This document shows positions 9,393 to 18,068 of a stretch of 64,000 nt of DNA, one piece after another. The stretch is taken from NCBI GenBank assembly GCA_037101405.1, contig AP017964.1, positions 992,001 through 1,056,000 on the forward strand. Reading direction: 5' to 3'. How positions within the stretch are numbered: the stretch's first letter is position 1; each line of letters opens with the position of its first letter. The translations under genes and the position numbers were made by a program. Source of the DNA: Candidatus Megaera polyxenophila (GTDB lineage: Bacteria; Pseudomonadota; Alphaproteobacteria; Rickettsiales; Rickettsiaceae). The notes beneath the pieces were generated by a model that searched no databases, was not told the DNA's origin, and saw only the letters and a program-made list of their open reading frames with translations.

Positions 9393-10403
9393 ATGTCTAA
9401 TAAAAAGAAAAATTTTTTAAAAACCTTTGCGTGCTTTTCACTTTTGTCGCTTAGTACTTCGTCGATTGCTTTAGCTTCAAAAAACACCCAGGATTTTACC
9501 AATGTTATTACCTTCGGTGATAGTTTTGCAAGTGGCCATAACTCACCGGTTAGCGGCGTGCGAGTTAATACTTACGCACAAACTTTAGCGGAGCAACTAG
9601 GTTTTGCCTTTACAAGAAATGAAAATAATTTTGCTTCTGGAGGGCATAGTTCTGCACATCTGAGTGGATGGAGATACGAACCAGGAGGTGGAGTAATTAT
9701 TGATTATGCTCCAGGCGATCTAAATAATTATTTAAACCAAAAAGGAAAGTTTGGAACAAATGACTTGGTTATTTATGATCCTTTATCTAGTGAAATTGCA
9801 AATCTTTATATACCAATATCTGATAATAAAGTTGCCGCAGCAGGTTTGGTGGGTTTTTCGTTTCTCGAAGAAGTTTTTGGAGAAGGCTTGAATGTTATCA
9901 CCGGTGGTGTATTTACCAGTGATACCGACACTTTAATGAATAATGGCCAGGTGGCAGGTTTTGCAGATATGGATGCTAAAGTGGTTAATGGTATTCTCGC
10001 TGTAAATCGTACCAATTTTCCTGTATTATTTAGCTATTTAGACATAACAGAAAATAATGCCAAAAATTTCGTAGAAAAAGCAACTCTTAACGGTGCTAAT
10101 TACATTTTGCTTGGAAACCATTATAACGAGGCATTAAGACAAGCTTTTAATGGTTCTAAAGAGTTTGCTAAAGCAATTTCCTTGGAAATAGGAAAAGCGC
10201 AAATAAGAGGGGCGTTAAACGTACCGGGAGCTAATATCATAGTCTGGGATGAAGCGAATCTTATACAAGAACTAGTTGATAATCCGAGCAAATATTTAAC
10301 AACTGAAGAGCAGGCTCTTGGTAATAATAGATTTGGACCTGGAGTTTTTGATAGAAGAGCACCAGCAGGAGATATCCACGCTAGCTACCCAGCCTGTCAA
10401 TAA
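9393..10403 (+). CDS. GDSL/SGNH esterase passenger of an autotransporter, frameshift-truncated
   Basis: ATG 9393 follows a GGGGG ribosome site at 9381. A Sec signal peptide (MSNKKKNFLK then a hydrophobic core to SSIALA) precedes an SGNH hydrolase domain. Block I is ITFGDSFASG, with the nucleophile Ser at about residue 44; block II is NFASGG; a block III-like ILLGNHYN is present; the terminal catalytic Asp/His pair is GDIHAS. This is the architecture of EstA-type surface esterase autotransporters. The frame then runs into a stop at 10403, whereas the beta-barrel is encoded in another frame from 10318. A GCTAGCTA duplication at 10380-10387 explains the shift. The enzyme domain is complete but would not be anchored in the outer membrane. 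Confidence 0.8.
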   Translation: MSNKKKNFLKTFACFSLLSLSTSSIALASKNTQDFTNVITFGDSFASGHNSPVSGVRVNTYAQTLAEQLGFAFTRNENNFASGGHSSAHLSGWRYEPGGGVIIDYAPGDLNNYLNQKGKFGTNDLVIYDPLSSEIANLYIPISDNKVAAAGLVGFSFLEEVFGEGLNVITGGVFTSDTDTLMNNGQVAGFADMDAKVVNGILAVNRTNFPVLFSYLDITENNAKNFVEKATLNGANYILLGNHYNEALRQAFNGSKEFAKAISLEIGKAQIRGALNVPGANIIVWDEANLIQELVDNPSKYLTTEEQALGNNRFGPGVFDRRAPAGDIHASYPACQ

Positions 10404-11448
10404 TATCAAACGTCAGTTTGTTTATTCTGTCATTACCAGCCCGACGCTGGTTTCATTGCTACGTGAGTCCCCGCTTAGCTTCGGGATGAAAACTGCGGAA
10501 AGAAATCTTGCCTTAGCTCAAGGTTTTTCCAAAACCGGCCAAGTAGAAAATAATATTGCCGCTTCTGCTGACGCTCCAAATAGTAGTGATCAGTTTGCCC
10601 TCCAGGTTTTTGGTGATTTTGGTAAGAGCCGTACTGGGACATTCAGCAACAAAACATTAGGTTTCAAAGATGACAGCGCAGTAGATGTCGGAATGGGTCT
10701 AAATTACAAGATAAAGGATAATTTACTGATCGGTACAAGAATAGGTTATGCGGAAACCAAAACTAAATTTGTAGCAGATAGAGGTAAAGCTAAAATCAGG
10801 GAACAAGCAATATCATTACACGGGGTTTATAGCTTTGAAAAACCGATGTTTGTTTATGCATCTGCAGGTCTTGGTAGACTTCACTACAATATTGACCGTG
10901 ATATTAAACTCGGTTTAGCTACTCACAAAGAACATGGTAAAACATCTGGAGATCACTTATTTACTACGCTTGGTACAGGTTATCGCTTTGATTTTGCTAG
11001 AAATATCAGTGCTACACCTTTTATTGCAGGACATTACCAATCTGTGACAATGAAAAACTACAGCGAAAAAGGTGCGGCGGGTCAAAAAACTTCTACTCAA
11101 ATGGACTTTAATATACCAAAAAGAGAATCCGTAATGGGTGAAGTTGGGTTAACTCTTGCTACTGATTTCTCAATCAAGGAAAGTGTAAATTTAACTCCTT
11201 CATTTACTGTAAGTTATTTACATGATTGGAAAGATCCAATAAGCCAACAGGTCCAAGGCCGAAACGTTAGTGAATTTAATTACTTTAAAGTTCCAGCATA
11301 TAAAGTACGCAAGTCTAATATGCAAATCCAAGGGGACGTTTTAGCCGAAATTAACCACAAATATAAGGTTGGGCTTAATGTGAGTACTCGCCCGACTGGC
11401 AGGGTAAAAAGCTGGTCAGTAGGACTTAGAAGTGCTATAAATCTATAA
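10318..11448 (+). pseudogene. Autotransporter beta-barrel translocator domain, detached by frameshift
   Basis: This is the C-terminal translocator belonging to the upstream esterase. The homologous part begins about 10386 (TQPVNNI), and residues before that are out-of-frame read-through. A linker of about 60 residues is followed by roughly 270 residues of alternating beta strands with Gly and aromatic residues, for example FGDFGKSRTGTF, LIGTRIGYAET and FTTLGTGYRFDF, typical of the autotransporter barrel. The protein ends GLRSAINL, not in the usual Phe or Trp. It has no own signal peptide, so it cannot reach the outer membrane unless the frame is restored. A terminator follows at 11478. Confidence 0.75.
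10380..10387. repeat. Tandem GCTA duplication that causes the autotransporter frameshift
   Basis: GCTAGCTA is two copies of a 4-bp unit. Deleting one copy joins GDIHA directly to TQPVNNI and restores a single frame from 9393 to 11448, with the catalytic His region flowing into the linker. This makes the 4-bp duplication the simplest explanation for the split gene. Confidence 0.75.
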
Positions 11449-11477
11449 AAACCTACTTATAATAAAAATTTAAAAAT

Positions 11478-11512
11478 GCTCTGTGCAACCTGAACCTGCA
11501 CGGAGCTTTTTT
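11478..11512 (+). terminator. Rho-independent terminator after the autotransporter
   Basis: A 10-bp stem (GCTCTGTGCA with TGCACGGAGC, one G-T pair) has a 9-base loop and is followed by six T. Confidence 0.85.
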
Positions 11513-11520
11513 ATCTTTTA

Positions 11521-11851
11521 TAGATGCGTGCTAAAGCGCAGTGATTGATTATAAAGAGTCTAGTGGCTATTTTAAGAATATCTCTTAAAGTAAAAAAATC
11601 ATGTTTTTTCTACCTTTGCCTGGAATTTTTATCCTTTGTAGACTTGGAAGGGGAAGTATTGACTATAAATATAAACAGCCTAGTGGTTATTAAAGGCACT
11701 TTTTAACGTACAAAAAATTATGTTTTTTCTATTGTTGCTGGGAATTTGTATTTTTTGTACGTGTCCTAGTAGAGAGCAACGATTAGTTATAATACCTAAG
11801 ACCTAGTGCTTATTTTAAGAATACTTCTTAGAGCAGAAGATCATTTGTCAT
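11521..11851. repeat. Three degenerate direct repeats of about 119 bp
   Basis: Copies begin near 11521, 11639 and 11758. Shared landmarks recur at about 120-base intervals: CTAGTG at 11560, 11680 and 11803, each followed by a TTATT-like stretch, and ATGTTTTTTCTA with a GGAATTT block in the first two. The third copy runs into the end of ksgA. No ORF or terminator structure explains them, and nothing else is seen in this gene-free gap. Confidence 0.65.
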
Positions 11852-12694
11852 TTATCTTACCGGATTTTGCATCCCTAAAATTGCCTTAGCTAAAGCTAAA
11901 TAATCATCTGGCGAGAGATTTTCAGCGCGCAGAGATTCCTTAATGGATAATTTTTCCAATATGGGAAGGATATCTGGAGATAAGGCTTTCAAAGATGATT
12001 TAATCATTTTTCTGCGGCCTGAAAAGGCAAGATTTGTAATTTGTTCAATTGTTGTCAATAATTGCAGGCTAGGGGCATTTTTTTTAGGTTCAAGCCTTAC
12101 CACACTAGACCAGATCTTAGGTTCAGGGTAAAAAGCTTTAGGACTAACGTCAAAGCATTTTGTTATTTTACAGACAATTTGGCAAATAACAGATAATCTG
12201 CCGTAAGATTTGATGCCAGGTTTAGCGATAATTCTATCTACTACCTCTTTTTGCAGCATCAAGGTCATGCTGTTTATTTTTTTAGATTGAAGTAACCATG
12301 ATGTTAACAAGACACTACCAATATTATAAGGCAAATTAGAAATTATGGTTACTTTTTCATTAGTTACTAGTTCCGATAAATTTACTTTTAAGGCATCAGC
12401 TTGTTTTATAATAAGATTAGGATAAACGGTTTTTATTTCCTCAAGCAGGGGGATACACCTTGCATCCATTTCAATAACTGTTAGTTTTCCAGATGAAGTC
12501 TTTAAAATAGATCGAGTCAAGCCGGCTGGACCAGGACCTATTTCCAAGGCAATATTGCTATCCTGCAAGCCGCTCGCTTTTACAATTTTATCGCATAGGG
12601 TTTCATCGAATATAAAATTCTGGCCCAGTTTTTTTAAAGGAATGATACCATGCTTAGCTGCTAATTTAGCTATTGATGGAAGGTTATTAGACAT
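11852..12694 (-). CDS. rsmA: 16S rRNA dimethyladenosine transferase
   Basis: KsgA-type enzyme that dimethylates two adjacent adenosines near the 3-prime end of 16S rRNA during 30S maturation. I chose ATG 12694, giving 280 aa; the longer open frame to 12793 only overlaps iscA. Motifs: KLGQNFIFD near the N-terminus, the SAM-binding loop [10 protein letters not shown], the catalytic NLPY in [10 protein letters not shown], and C-terminal [13 protein letters not shown]. The start overlaps the iscA stop by eight bases (ATGTCTAA), so it is translationally coupled to the isc operon. Confidence 0.94.
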   Translation of the reverse strand: MSNNLPSIAKLAAKHGIIPLKKLGQNFIFDETLCDKIVKASGLQDSNIALEIGPGPAGLTRSILKTSSGKLTVIEMDARCIPLLEEIKTVYPNLIIKQADALKVNLSELVTNEKVTIISNLPYNIGSVLLTSWLLQSKKINSMTLMLQKEVVDRIIAKPGIKSYGRLSVICQIVCKITKCFDVSPKAFYPEPKIWSSVVRLEPKKNAPSLQLLTTIEQITNLAFSGRRKMIKSSLKALSPDILPILEKLSIKESLRAENLSPDDYLALAKAILGMQNPVR

Positions 12695-13052
12695 TAAATG
12701 AACTTCCGCAGCCGCATTTCCCCTTCTCATTGGGATTTGAAAAAGTAAAACCGGACTTAAATTTTTCGCTAACATAATCCATTTGAGTGCCAAGAAGGTA
12801 CATAACCGCTTTGGGATCTATTAAAATAGTTACCTCTTGATTCTGGATTACTTCATCATATTTGCCTTTTTCATCGGCATATTCTACGAAATATTTCAAG
12901 CCTGAACAACCGCCGGATTTAACTCCGATTCTTATCCCTAGGGATGACTTTCCTCTTTGCTCAAGCAAATGTTTTACTTGAGCAATAGCCCTTTCGGTTA
13001 GAGACATTATTTGCTTTTTTTGAAGGGAATTATCTTGTAAAACAGCTTTCAT
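12687..13052 (-). CDS. iscA: Iron-sulfur cluster assembly protein IscA
   Basis: A-type Fe-S carrier (HesB family). Three conserved Cys are present: SGGCSG in the middle and KCGCGSSF near the end. The family is usually about 107 aa; the first ATG gives 121 aa, and an internal ATG at 13007 would give 106 aa, so the start is uncertain. Neither has a clear ribosome site. It lies 5 bases after iscU and overlaps rsmA. It delivers clusters assembled on IscU to apoproteins (family knowledge). Confidence 0.92.
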   Translation of the reverse strand: MKAVLQDNSLQKKQIMSLTERAIAQVKHLLEQRGKSSLGIRIGVKSGGCSGLKYFVEYADEKGKYDEVIQNQEVTILIDPKAVMYLLGTQMDYVSEKFKSGFTFSNPNEKGKCGCGSSFNV

Positions 13053-13057
13053 AGCAG

Positions 13058-13438
13058 TTATTTTTGCTTTTGTTTATAATCATTTACTGCTGCCTTAATA
13101 GCATCTTCCGCAAGCAAAGAACAGTGTAATTTTACGGGCGGCAGTGATAAATGCTTAGCTATCTCGGTATTTTTTATCTCCATTGCTTCCTCAAGTTTTT
13201 TTCCTTTTACCCACTCGCTAACAAGGGAACTAGAAGCAATAGCTGAACCACAACCAAAAGCTTTAAATTTAGCATCAGTAATAGTCCCTTCTTCATTAAC
13301 CTTAATCTGTAATTTTAGAACGTCTCCACAAGCCGGAGCTCCTACAAGTCCCGTGCCGACCGACTTATCTTTTTTATCAAGAACCCCTACGTTTCGTGGA
13401 TTCTCGTAATGGTCGATTACTTCTTTACTATATGCCAT
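13058..13438 (-). CDS. iscU: Fe-S cluster scaffold protein IscU
   Basis: Scaffold on which IscS-derived sulfur and iron are assembled. The three cluster Cys are Cys37 (PACGD), Cys63 (FGCGSA) and Cys106 (KLHCSLLAED), with the regulatory Asp39 also present. The LPPVKLHCS segment contains the HscA-recognised LPPVK motif. The length of 126 aa is normal. It is 24 bases after iscS. Confidence 0.96.
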   Translation of the reverse strand: MAYSKEVIDHYENPRNVGVLDKKDKSVGTGLVGAPACGDVLKLQIKVNEEGTITDAKFKAFGCGSAIASSSLVSEWVKGKKLEEAMEIKNTEIAKHLSLPPVKLHCSLLAEDAIKAAVNDYKQKQK

Positions 13439-13462
13439 AATTATACCATTCCAATTTTATTT

Positions 13463-14719
13463 TTAATGAGTTGCCCACTTAATTTCGTTAATATTAATTC
13501 CCTCTTGTGCCATTTCCCATAGCGGGCTAAGCTCCCTTAATTTATTTATCTTCGATAGCAATAATTCTATTGCGTAATCAATTTCCTCTTCTTTAGTAAA
13601 ACGCCCAAACCCAAAACGAAGGGAAGTGTGAGCTAACGCTTCGTCTACCCCAAGAGCTCTCAGGACATAAGACGGTTCAAGCGAGGTAGAAGTACAGGCA
13701 GATCCGGAAGAAACAGCTAAATCCTTAATTGCTAATATCATTGACTCTCCCTCAATATAGGCAAAACTCAAGTTTAAGTTACCAGGATATCTGTTATGTT
13801 TATCACCATTTAAGTACACTTCTTTTGCTTCTGAGGTGATTCTGCTTAAGAATTTATCGAACAGTTTTTTTACATGTCTATAATCCTTATCCATTTCGTT
13901 AGCGGCAAGTTCTGCGGCTTTACCAAGACCGACTACTAAAAATGGAGCAAGAGTACCGGAACGAAGTCCACGTTCTTGCCCGCCACCATTAAATATTGGA
14001 GCAAGACGAATTCTTGGTTTCTTGCGTAAGTATAAAGCACCAACACCTTTTGGGCCATAAATTTTATGCCCTGAAATGCTAGCTAGATCAATATTTAGCT
14101 CATTTACATTAATAGGAATTTTCCCAAAAGCTTGGGCTATGTCAGAATGAAAAAATACATTATATTTACGGCAAATTTGGCCTATTTCTTTCAAAGGCTG
14201 GATTACCCCAATCTCGTTATTTACCGCCATTATGGAAACTAGAATCGTTTGCTCGGTAATTGCATTTTCCAAGACTTGAAGGTCAACAATACCATTTGCC
14301 ATAACCGGTAAATAGCTAACTGAGAAACCTTCCTGCTCAAGATGTCTACAGCTATCTAAAATACATTTATGCTCGGTAACCAGGGTTATAATATGTTTCT
14401 TTTTTTCCCCATAAAATTTGGCAATTCCTTTTAGGGCTAGGTTATTCGACTCTGTTGCACCGGAAGTAAAAATTATTTCCTTTTCTTCAGCTGCGATTAA
14501 ATCTGCAACTTGTTTTCTGGCGATATTACAAGCTTCTTCTGCTTCCCAGCCATAAGGGTGGCTTCTTGAATGGGGATTGCCAAAATCAGAGGTTAAATAA
14601 GGCATCATGGCTTCAATTACTCTTGGGTCTACCTGAGTTGTTGCCTGATTATCGAGATAAATCGGGAATCGGCAATTTTTACTCATTAGCTCTTTTTTTA
14701 AATTTTCTAATTTTCCCAT
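13463..14719 (-). CDS. iscS: Cysteine desulfurase IscS
   Basis: PLP enzyme that takes sulfur from cysteine for Fe-S assembly and tRNA thiolation. The PLP-binding Lys lies in [12 protein letters not shown], a His follows SEVT-type region VTEHKC, and the mobile active-site Cys is in [14 protein letters not shown], the long-loop form typical of true IscS. First ATG gives 418 aa; an ATG at 14686 gives 407 aa, nearer the usual length. It is followed by iscU and preceded, with a 6-base gap, by a second desulfurase gene. Confidence 0.95.
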   Translation of the reverse strand: MGKLENLKKELMSKNCRFPIYLDNQATTQVDPRVIEAMMPYLTSDFGNPHSRSHPYGWEAEEACNIARKQVADLIAAEEKEIIFTSGATESNNLALKGIAKFYGEKKKHIITLVTEHKCILDSCRHLEQEGFSVSYLPVMANGIVDLQVLENAITEQTILVSIMAVNNEIGVIQPLKEIGQICRKYNVFFHSDIAQAFGKIPINVNELNIDLASISGHKIYGPKGVGALYLRKKPRIRLAPIFNGGGQERGLRSGTLAPFLVVGLGKAAELAANEMDKDYRHVKKLFDKFLSRITSEAKEVYLNGDKHNRYPGNLNLSFAYIEGESMILAIKDLAVSSGSACTSTSLEPSYVLRALGVDEALAHTSLRFGFGRFTKEEEIDYAIELLLSKINKLRELSPLWEMAQEGININEIKWATH

Positions 14720-14725
14720 ATTTAC

Positions 14726-15835
14726 TTAACTATTTATTTCTCTGTATATTCTTAAGAATTTATCTATATCTTGTTTTGTGGTGGTGTATCCAAGAGAGAT
14801 TCTAATCGCAGAATCTCTTTCTTCTTCGCTAAAACCCATTGCTTCAAGAGTTTTTGATGAACCTATTTTTCCCGAAGAACAGGCTGCGCCAGAACTTATA
14901 GCAATATTTTTTAGATCAAAAGCAATAATTTGCGTTTCAGACTTTTTGCCCAAATTAATAATTAAACTAGTATTTGGTAAGCGCTCTGATTGCTGATTTA
15001 CAATCTTGATTTTTGGAAAAATTTTTGCTATTTCCTTTTCTAAATAATCCCTTAATCCCTTTAAATGATTATATCTTGATTCCAGCTCCCTGTTTGCAAT
15101 TTCAGCAGCCACACCAAAACCGGCAGTAGCAGCGACATTTTCAGTACCTGAGCGAAGTCCTTTTTCCTGCCCCCCGCCAATAATATGTGGAACTAAATGG
15201 TGTATTGCTTTGCTAATTAGAGCGCCAGAGCCTACAGGTCCACCTATTTTATGGGCAGAAATTGTGGCAAAGTCGAGGTCTAGATCCACTAAATCTACTG
15301 GTATTTTGCCAAACGCTTGGACGCAGTCGCTATGGACAAGTGCCCCAAAATCATGAGCTATTTTTGTGATTTGCTTAATGTCTTGAATTACCCCAGTTTC
15401 GTTGTTAGCAAATATTATAGAGACCAATTTTTTTTCTGCGGCGCTTTTAGATAACTTCTCTTTCAAATCTTCCGGGTTAACCATACCGTTTTCATCAACT
15501 GAGATTATCTGAATATTATTTCCAAATTTTACATGAGCCAGAATAGATGCATGTTCGATTGCAGAAACAAAAACTTCTCCGTTATTAAAATTAGATATTA
15601 TTAAGTTATTTGCTTCTGTTCCAGAGGAAGTAAAAGTAATATAATAATCCCGAAAATGGTTAATAATTCCGCTAAGACCGGCTACTTGCTTTCGTGCCTG
15701 TTCAATTATTTTTTTTCCTTCCCTGCCCAAACCATGTATAGCTGAAGGGTTAAAAGGTTTTGCAAGTGCAAGCAGCATGGCATTTTTAGCCTCTTCTAGA
15801 AGATTAGTAGTGGAATTATGATCAAGGTAAATCAT
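14726..15835 (-). CDS. Second cysteine desulfurase (NifS/IscS-like)
   Basis: A paralogue of IscS, 369 aa. The PLP Lys is in TISAHKIGGPVGSG and the catalytic Cys in SSGAACSSGK. It starts directly at the MIYLDHNSTT strand without the N-terminal extension of the neighbouring IscS. Tandem desulfurases in the isc operon are known from Rickettsia. The specific job of this copy cannot be read from the sequence; both appear intact. It lies between iscR and iscS with gaps of 4 and 6 bases. Confidence 0.92.
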   Translation of the reverse strand: MIYLDHNSTTNLLEEAKNAMLLALAKPFNPSAIHGLGREGKKIIEQARKQVAGLSGIINHFRDYYITFTSSGTEANNLIISNFNNGEVFVSAIEHASILAHVKFGNNIQIISVDENGMVNPEDLKEKLSKSAAEKKLVSIIFANNETGVIQDIKQITKIAHDFGALVHSDCVQAFGKIPVDLVDLDLDFATISAHKIGGPVGSGALISKAIHHLVPHIIGGGQEKGLRSGTENVAATAGFGVAAEIANRELESRYNHLKGLRDYLEKEIAKIFPKIKIVNQQSERLPNTSLIINLGKKSETQIIAFDLKNIAISSGAACSSGKIGSSKTLEAMGFSEEERDSAIRISLGYTTTKQDIDKFLRIYREINS

Positions 15836-15839
15836 CTAA

Positions 15840-16268
15840 CTATTCTTTAACTATATGAAAATCTATTTCTCCTGCCATAACATCTGCTACTGAAATAGAT
15901 GAAAAATAATTACGGATCTGATTACCAAGACCTTTCCATAAATCATGAGTCATACATTTAGTACCATTTTTCCGACAGGTCTTGTCTACCGAACAACGGG
16001 TCATTTTAGTATTTTCCTCAACTGCATCTATAATCTCTATAATATTAAGAGATTCTGAAGGGATATTTAGAAAATAACCACCACCTGGCCCCTTGACTGA
16101 CCTGACTATATCAGCTTTTTTTAGCTTCAAAAAAATTTGTTCCAAATAATTTAGAGGTATAGTTTGCTTATTGGAAATATCAGCTAGTTTTATGGGCCTC
16201 GTTGTCTGGCTAGCAGCAACCTCTACTATTGCCATAACTGCATATCTGCTTTTCGTTGTGAGCATCAT
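15840..16268 (-). CDS. iscR: Rrf2-family regulator IscR
   Basis: Fe-S-sensing repressor and first gene of the isc operon. An N-terminal winged helix (SRYAVMAI to SVKGPGGGYFL) is followed by the cluster ligands Cys92, Cys98, Cys105 and His108, spaced as in classical IscR except for one extra residue between the second and third Cys. It can therefore bind a 2Fe-2S cluster. It probably represses its own operon through a site just upstream (inference). Confidence 0.93.
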   Translation of the reverse strand: MMLTTKSRYAVMAIVEVAASQTTRPIKLADISNKQTIPLNYLEQIFLKLKKADIVRSVKGPGGGYFLNIPSESLNIIEIIDAVEENTKMTRCSVDKTCRKNGTKCMTHDLWKGLGNQIRNYFSSISVADVMAGEIDFHIVKE

Positions 16269-16326
16269 ATAATCATTACTCCGTTTAACCCTAAAAAATA
16301 CTAAAACTATAACCTTTAGAAACTAA

Positions 16327-16351
16327 CTTAGACAACTAAAATAGTCAAGTA
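16327..16351 (-). promoter_or_regulatory. Candidate iscR promoter and imperfect palindrome
   Basis: Reading the minus strand, TACTTGACTA, a short spacer and TAGTTGTCTAAG form an imperfect inverted repeat overlapping a TTGACT -35 element, about 75 bases upstream of iscR. Its place and symmetry suit IscR autoregulation, but I have not matched it to a curated motif. Confidence 0.35.
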
Positions 16352-16400
16352 TTATATGTAAAAAATATCAGATTTATTAAATCCATATTTACTAAGTTTA

Positions 16401-16892
16401 TTATAGTTCTTTTATAGCAACGGTAATATGAAATTTAAAACCATTCAGTAATTTTGGTAATCCATATTTTAGCCTAAGTTTTTCTAACTCATGGCTTTCT
16501 ATTTCCAGAACGTAATAGGATTTCCCTTTAGATTCAACCAGTTTTAATTTATTGAGAGTGAAATTAAAACTTTTGTTTATTTCTTCAATATTTAAATTCT
16601 CTGTTTCTTTTTCATACATTACGCTAATATGCGATCCTATGGGATCAGCCTTGCGGAAATAAGGAGGCTTTTGGAATTTATTATCAAAATTTTGTATGAT
16701 AGGATATAGAGAATGGATATATTGATTATCCAATGCTAGGTACACATAATTTTTTCTTTGCTTAAGTATCCCAGTTTTAGGGAGCTTTTCTGCTTCCTGT
16801 AATATTGAGGAGTTCAGGGCACTTGGTATCGGGGAGCAAGATGAAACCAAATTTATAGATACAAAAATTAATAGCAATAAATATTTCTTCAT
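16401..16892 (-). CDS. Putative lipoprotein with two H-x-S/T motifs (2H phosphoesterase-like)
   Basis: The N-terminus is a lipoprotein signal: MKKYLLLLIF, then LVSSC with the lipid-bearing Cys at residue 19. The remainder has two histidine motifs, His88-Ile-Ser90 and His155-Ile-Thr157, about 65 residues apart and each in a hydrophobic strand (SHISVMY and FHITVAI). That is the signature of the 2H phosphoesterase superfamily (LigT, cyclic phosphodiesterases). No substrate can be named. It would act outside the inner membrane, unusual for a family mostly known in RNA metabolism. It ends the bioY-side minus-strand cluster. Confidence 0.6.
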   Translation of the reverse strand: MKKYLLLLIFVSINLVSSCSPIPSALNSSILQEAEKLPKTGILKQRKNYVYLALDNQYIHSLYPIIQNFDNKFQKPPYFRKADPIGSHISVMYEKETENLNIEEINKSFNFTLNKLKLVESKGKSYYVLEIESHELEKLRLKYGLPKLLNGFKFHITVAIKEL

Positions 16893-16916
16893 ATTTAATT
16901 ATTATGCTTAACGTAA

Positions 16917-17339
16917 CTAAAAACTTTCACCTTCCTTTAGCATATTTTCTAAAGCTTTTTGACAAATTCCATATTCTTTCCAGGAACAGCCATCACAAGT
17001 ATAATCAAACTTTTGAACTGTCATATATTTTTTGATTTTTACCTTTGCTTCTTTCCAGCTCAATATTTCACCGATTTTAAGGCCAAGTATTTGTTGATGC
17101 CTGGAATCGAGCTTAGTAATTTTACTTTGAGTGGTACATAAGCTTTCATTTATTTTATTAGGGCAGGCAAAATAGATGCTATCCATATTGCCTACTACTT
17201 CAATTAGCGTATTTTCATCAGATGTTAGTCGCTGGACAATTTTTTTATAATTTTTTACAAAGCCAAGAGAATAACCGTGACCTTGAAAACCAAGGGTGCA
17301 TAAAAAATGATGGGGACGAAATTTTATTATTTCTTCCAC
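16917..17339 (-). CDS. DUF1284 family protein
   Basis: The N-terminal [18 protein letters not shown] is the hallmark of DUF1284. Conserved Cys follow: a pair near residues 59 and 68, then [12 protein letters not shown] in the C-terminal part, suggesting a metal or Fe-S site (inference). Function is unknown for the family. It overlaps the end of bioY by 13 bases, so the two are co-translated; the pairing hints at a cofactor-related role without proving it. Confidence 0.8.
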   Translation of the reverse strand: MEEIIKFRPHHFLCTLGFQGHGYSLGFVKNYKKIVQRLTSDENTLIEVVGNMDSIYFACPNKINESLCTTQSKITKLDSRHQQILGLKIGEILSWKEAKVKIKKYMTVQKFDYTCDGCSWKEYGICQKALENMLKEGESF

Positions 17340-17878
17340 TTAATGTTTCGTTTTAGCAGATTAACGGAAGCTGCGGTAAAGAGGGCTTTTATTATTCCTG
17401 GAATAATAAATGGCAATAAGCCAAATTCTATAGCTTTCTCTAAACCAACAAGTAGCGCTAATTGAGGTGTACCAATCATAAATACACAAATAGAGCCAAT
17501 AATACTATATACAATTAGTTTTAAAATTGTATCTTCACCAAATTTTTCTCTCATTGTAGCAACTACATAAACACAAAGAATCATACCAAATAAATACCCC
17601 CCCGTTGGCCCAAATAATACTGTTAGTCCTGCAAAGAAACCGGCAAAAACAGGCAAGCCTATTGCTCCGAGGGTTACATACCCAATGATAGCTTGCATAG
17701 CCTCTTTTTTATTATAGCAAAGAGCGATTATTAGGACACCGACCGTATGTAATGTTATGGGAACTGGTTCTAGAGGAATTTGTACTTGAGCTGCTAGAAA
17801 CATCAAAATTATCCCAAGTACGACTCTTAAAAGCTTAGATTCAGTAATCGATTTTTTTATAACGGAATTTAAATTCAT
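17327..17878 (-). CDS. bioY: Biotin transporter BioY
   Basis: Substrate-binding membrane component (S component) for biotin uptake. Six hydrophobic segments are seen. Family motifs include the [15 protein letters not shown] loop and the [24 protein letters not shown] region. The length of 183 aa is typical. No bioM/bioN partners lie in the window; it may work alone or with shared ECF ATPases elsewhere. A scavenging role fits an intracellular lifestyle. Confidence 0.92.
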   Translation of the reverse strand: MNLNSVIKKSITESKLLRVVLGIILMFLAAQVQIPLEPVPITLHTVGVLIIALCYNKKEAMQAIIGYVTLGAIGLPVFAGFFAGLTVLFGPTGGYLFGMILCVYVVATMREKFGEDTILKLIVYSIIGSICVFMIGTPQLALLVGLEKAIEFGLLPFIIPGIIKALFTAASVNLLKRNIKWKK

Positions 17879-17989
17879 TTTAGAGACTCCATAACCTAAT
17901 TAATGTCGTAATTATAAATATGATTTTTAGCCGGTCAACTATATTATATGTATTTATGGTTGAAATAGCTATTAGTGTTAAAAGGGTTA

Positions 17990-18006
17990 TTAACCTAATT
18001 GGTTAA
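17990..18006. promoter_or_regulatory. Perfect palindrome in the bioY/RMD1 divergent region
   Basis: TTAACC, five bases, GGTTAA. It lies between divergent genes, about 110 bases from bioY and 60 from the plus-strand gene, where an operator would be expected. It does not match the BioR box. Operator function is a guess. Confidence 0.3.
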
Positions 18007-18068
18007 ATTAGTTTGACAACAATGATTGGGACTCGTAGAATCCGAAATAAATAATTTTAATACTAATT

